Shown in pieces: positions 5,476 to 6,496 of a DNA stretch of 6,496 bases (position 1 is the stretch's first letter; the number at the start of each line of letters is the position of its first letter). A program made the translations under genes and the position numbers. Under the pieces are notes generated by a model. The model had not been told where the DNA came from, ran no database searches, and saw only the letters and a list, made by a program, of their open reading frames with translations. Origin of the DNA: Treponema sp. (lineage in GTDB: Bacteria; Spirochaetota; Spirochaetia; Treponematales; Breznakiellaceae); NCBI GenBank assembly GCA_031266255.1, contig JAISBK010000028.1:1-6496 (forward strand), given 5' to 3'.

Positions 5476-5588
5476 AACGTGAGTTCGACGGAATATGAGG
5501 GGTCCGCGAATGAACGCGAATTTCCGCGAATGACTCGGGTACATTCGCGGAAATTCGCGGATTTTTTTCTTCTTGTTGAACTCACGTT
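5476..5588. repeat. 113-bp element with 14-bp terminal inverted repeats (MITE-like)
   Basis: AACGTGAGTTCGAC (5476-5489) and GTTGAACTCACGTT (5575-5588) are inverted copies with a single mismatch. Between them lies a palindromic core of repeated CGCGAAT/ATTCGCG heptamers. The element fills most of the gap between argJ and the decayed ATPase gene and has no coding content. It could be a small non-autonomous mobile element or a dispersed intergenic repeat. I could not identify a convincing target-site duplication. Its left end abuts seven A residues (5471-5477), a T-tract when read on the minus strand. Confidence 0.6.
5503..5568 (+). terminator. 18-bp perfect hairpin with T7 tract, probable terminator
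   Basis: CGCGAATTTCCGCGAATG (5515-5532) pairs perfectly with CATTCGCGGAAATTCGCG (5542-5559) around a 9-nt loop, and TTTTTTT (5562-5568) follows almost directly. In form it is a strong intrinsic terminator on the plus strand, yet no plus-strand gene leads into it. On the minus strand the outer inverted repeat of the element runs into T7 (5477-5471), so the whole element may stop transcription from argJ before the ATPase remnant. An extra copy of TCCGCGAATGA (5503-5513) repeats 5523-5533. Confidence 0.6.
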
Positions 5589-5662
5589 AATTATTTTATG
5601 TTCTTCATAAAATTCATTACACAATCCCACAGGGTTATCAGCAGGGCCACCAGCGAAGTACC

Positions 5663-6496
5663 CTATGACCGGTAATCTCCGTTGATTTTGACATACTCAT
5701 AGCTCAGATCGCAGCCCCATACCACGGCTTCCCCTGGGCCGTGACCCAGGGTAATGCTGATTTCGATTTCATCTTCCAACAGGATCTGTTTTGCAGCGGC
5801 TTCGGAAAAAGGAAGCCCGACCCCTGCTTTGCAGAGACTCAAACGTCCTGCAGCGCTGGCAAAGGCTATCTCCACCTTAGTAGGGTCAAAGTCAATGCCT
5901 GCATAACCCAGGGCACAGATCACTCTGCCCCAGTTGGCATCCGCACCAAAACACGCGGCTTTTACCAGGTTGGAGGATGCCACTGATTTGGCCAAAATCG
6001 CAGCGCTGTCTTCATCCGCCGCCCCTTTGAGGGTAACGGTAAGGAGCTTAGTGGCTCCTTCTCCATCTCGGGCCACGGCTCGCGCAAGGTTCACGCAGAG
6101 GGTTTCCAGGGCTGCGGCAAAGGCTTCAAAGTCCGGGCCTGGGGTTTCAATACGGGGATTATGCCCTTCCCCATTGGCCATGATCAGGATCATGTCGTTG
6201 GTAGAGGTGTCTCCATCCACGGTAACCCGATTAAACGACCGTTGTACCGATCTTCGCAGGGCATGGTCCAAACATTCGGGGGAAATGAGTACATCGGTGG
6301 TGATAAAACAGAGCAGTGTTCCCATATTGGGATGGATCATCCCGGAACCTTTGACCATGCCTCCCAGCCGGATGGGGAAACTGGCGATTTCCAGTTCCAC
6401 TGCCCCGGCTTTTTTCCGGGTATCGGTGGTCATGATCGCTTCCAGGGCCGCTTCATGCCCCTGGACATCGGAACGCAAGGAACCACGGAGCGCTTC
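5663..6496 (-). CDS. argJ: Glutamate N-acetyltransferase / ornithine acetyltransferase (partial)
   Basis: ArgJ moves the acetyl group from N-acetylornithine to glutamate in the arginine pathway; bifunctional forms also use acetyl-CoA. It is a self-cleaving Ntn-type cytosolic enzyme. The open frame continues to the window edge (codons EALRGS precede the TTG at 6478), giving 277 residues of a protein usually near 400. The N-terminal ~120-130 residues are therefore missing. Key blocks are AIMTTDT (fragment residues 20-26), the self-cleavage region VKGSGMIHPNMGTLLCFIT (48-66), VDGDTSTND, ANWGRVICALGYAGID and the C-terminal SYEYVKINGDYRS. The cleavage residue Thr60 (codon at 6317-6319) is present, but the residue before it is Gly instead of the usual Ala. 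The gene ends with TAG at 5663-5665. The hairpin element 75 nt downstream probably ends its transcript. Confidence 0.92.
   Translation of the reverse strand, partial: EALRGSLRSDVQGHEAALEAIMTTDTRKKAGAVELEIASFPIRLGGMVKGSGMIHPNMGTLLCFITTDVLISPECLDHALRRSVQRSFNRVTVDGDTSTNDMILIMANGEGHNPRIETPGPDFEAFAAALETLCVNLARAVARDGEGATKLLTVTLKGAADEDSAAILAKSVASSNLVKAACFGADANWGRVICALGYAGIDFDPTKVEIAFASAAGRLSLCKAGVGLPFSEAAAKQILLEDEIEISITLGHGPGEAVVWGCDLSYEYVKINGDYRS

Noticed and set aside
1..6496. tRNA, rRNA, CRISPR arrays, insertion-sequence transposases
   Set aside because: Nothing resembling a tRNA cloverleaf, rRNA segment, spaced identical direct repeats or a transposase domain was seen by eye. A covariance-model scan was not possible.

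Overview
The window is a bacterial chromosomal segment of roughly balanced base composition. It carries housekeeping biosynthesis and transport genes plus one decayed operon. The protein families present (a cytidylate-kinase-like protein with an extra C-terminal domain, an EpsC-type serine acetyltransferase, an NCS2 permease, a MoxR/VWA-metallopeptidase pair and ArgJ) together recall a spirochaete of the Treponema type, possibly a gut treponeme. That is an impression from family recall and cannot be proven from this sequence.

Layout, left to right. Positions 1-221 (minus) hold the N-terminus of threonine synthase (thrC), running off the left edge. A ~300-base intergenic region follows. It holds a 9-bp inverted repeat, a short repeat that recurs near 2430, and a good sigma70-type promoter (439-467). 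This promoter serves the plus-strand cytidylate-kinase-like gene (539-1360). A weaker promoter-like pair (1380-1409) then precedes a serine O-acetyltransferase (1457-2416), the first step of cysteine synthesis. That gene ends at a hairpin/T-tract terminator (about 2488-2527), which overlaps the end of the convergent NCS2 purine permease (2509-3858, minus). A strong imperfect stem-loop (3891-3932) lies just upstream of the permease start.

From 4008 to 5429 on the minus strand lie the remains of a two-gene unit. One was a MoxR-type AAA+ ATPase, the other a metallopeptidase-like/VWA partner protein. Both are broken by large internal deletions, frame changes and, in the ATPase, a nonsense codon. 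The unit almost certainly no longer works. Behind it lies a 113-bp element with 14-bp terminal inverted repeats (5476-5588). It encloses an 18-bp hairpin built from CGCGAAT heptamers spaced exactly 10 nt apart. At the right edge (5663-6496, minus) is most of argJ (glutamate N-acetyltransferase, arginine synthesis), running off the end.

The intact genes are thrC, the acetyltransferase and argJ (amino-acid synthesis), a purine transporter and a nucleotide-kinase-like protein. They look independently transcribed rather than forming one pathway. I found no convincing new defence, mobile or CRISPR system. The items most worth a second look are the phased heptamer/TIR element, the kinase with a BON-like tail, the repeat pair, and the detailed decay of the MoxR/VWA operon.
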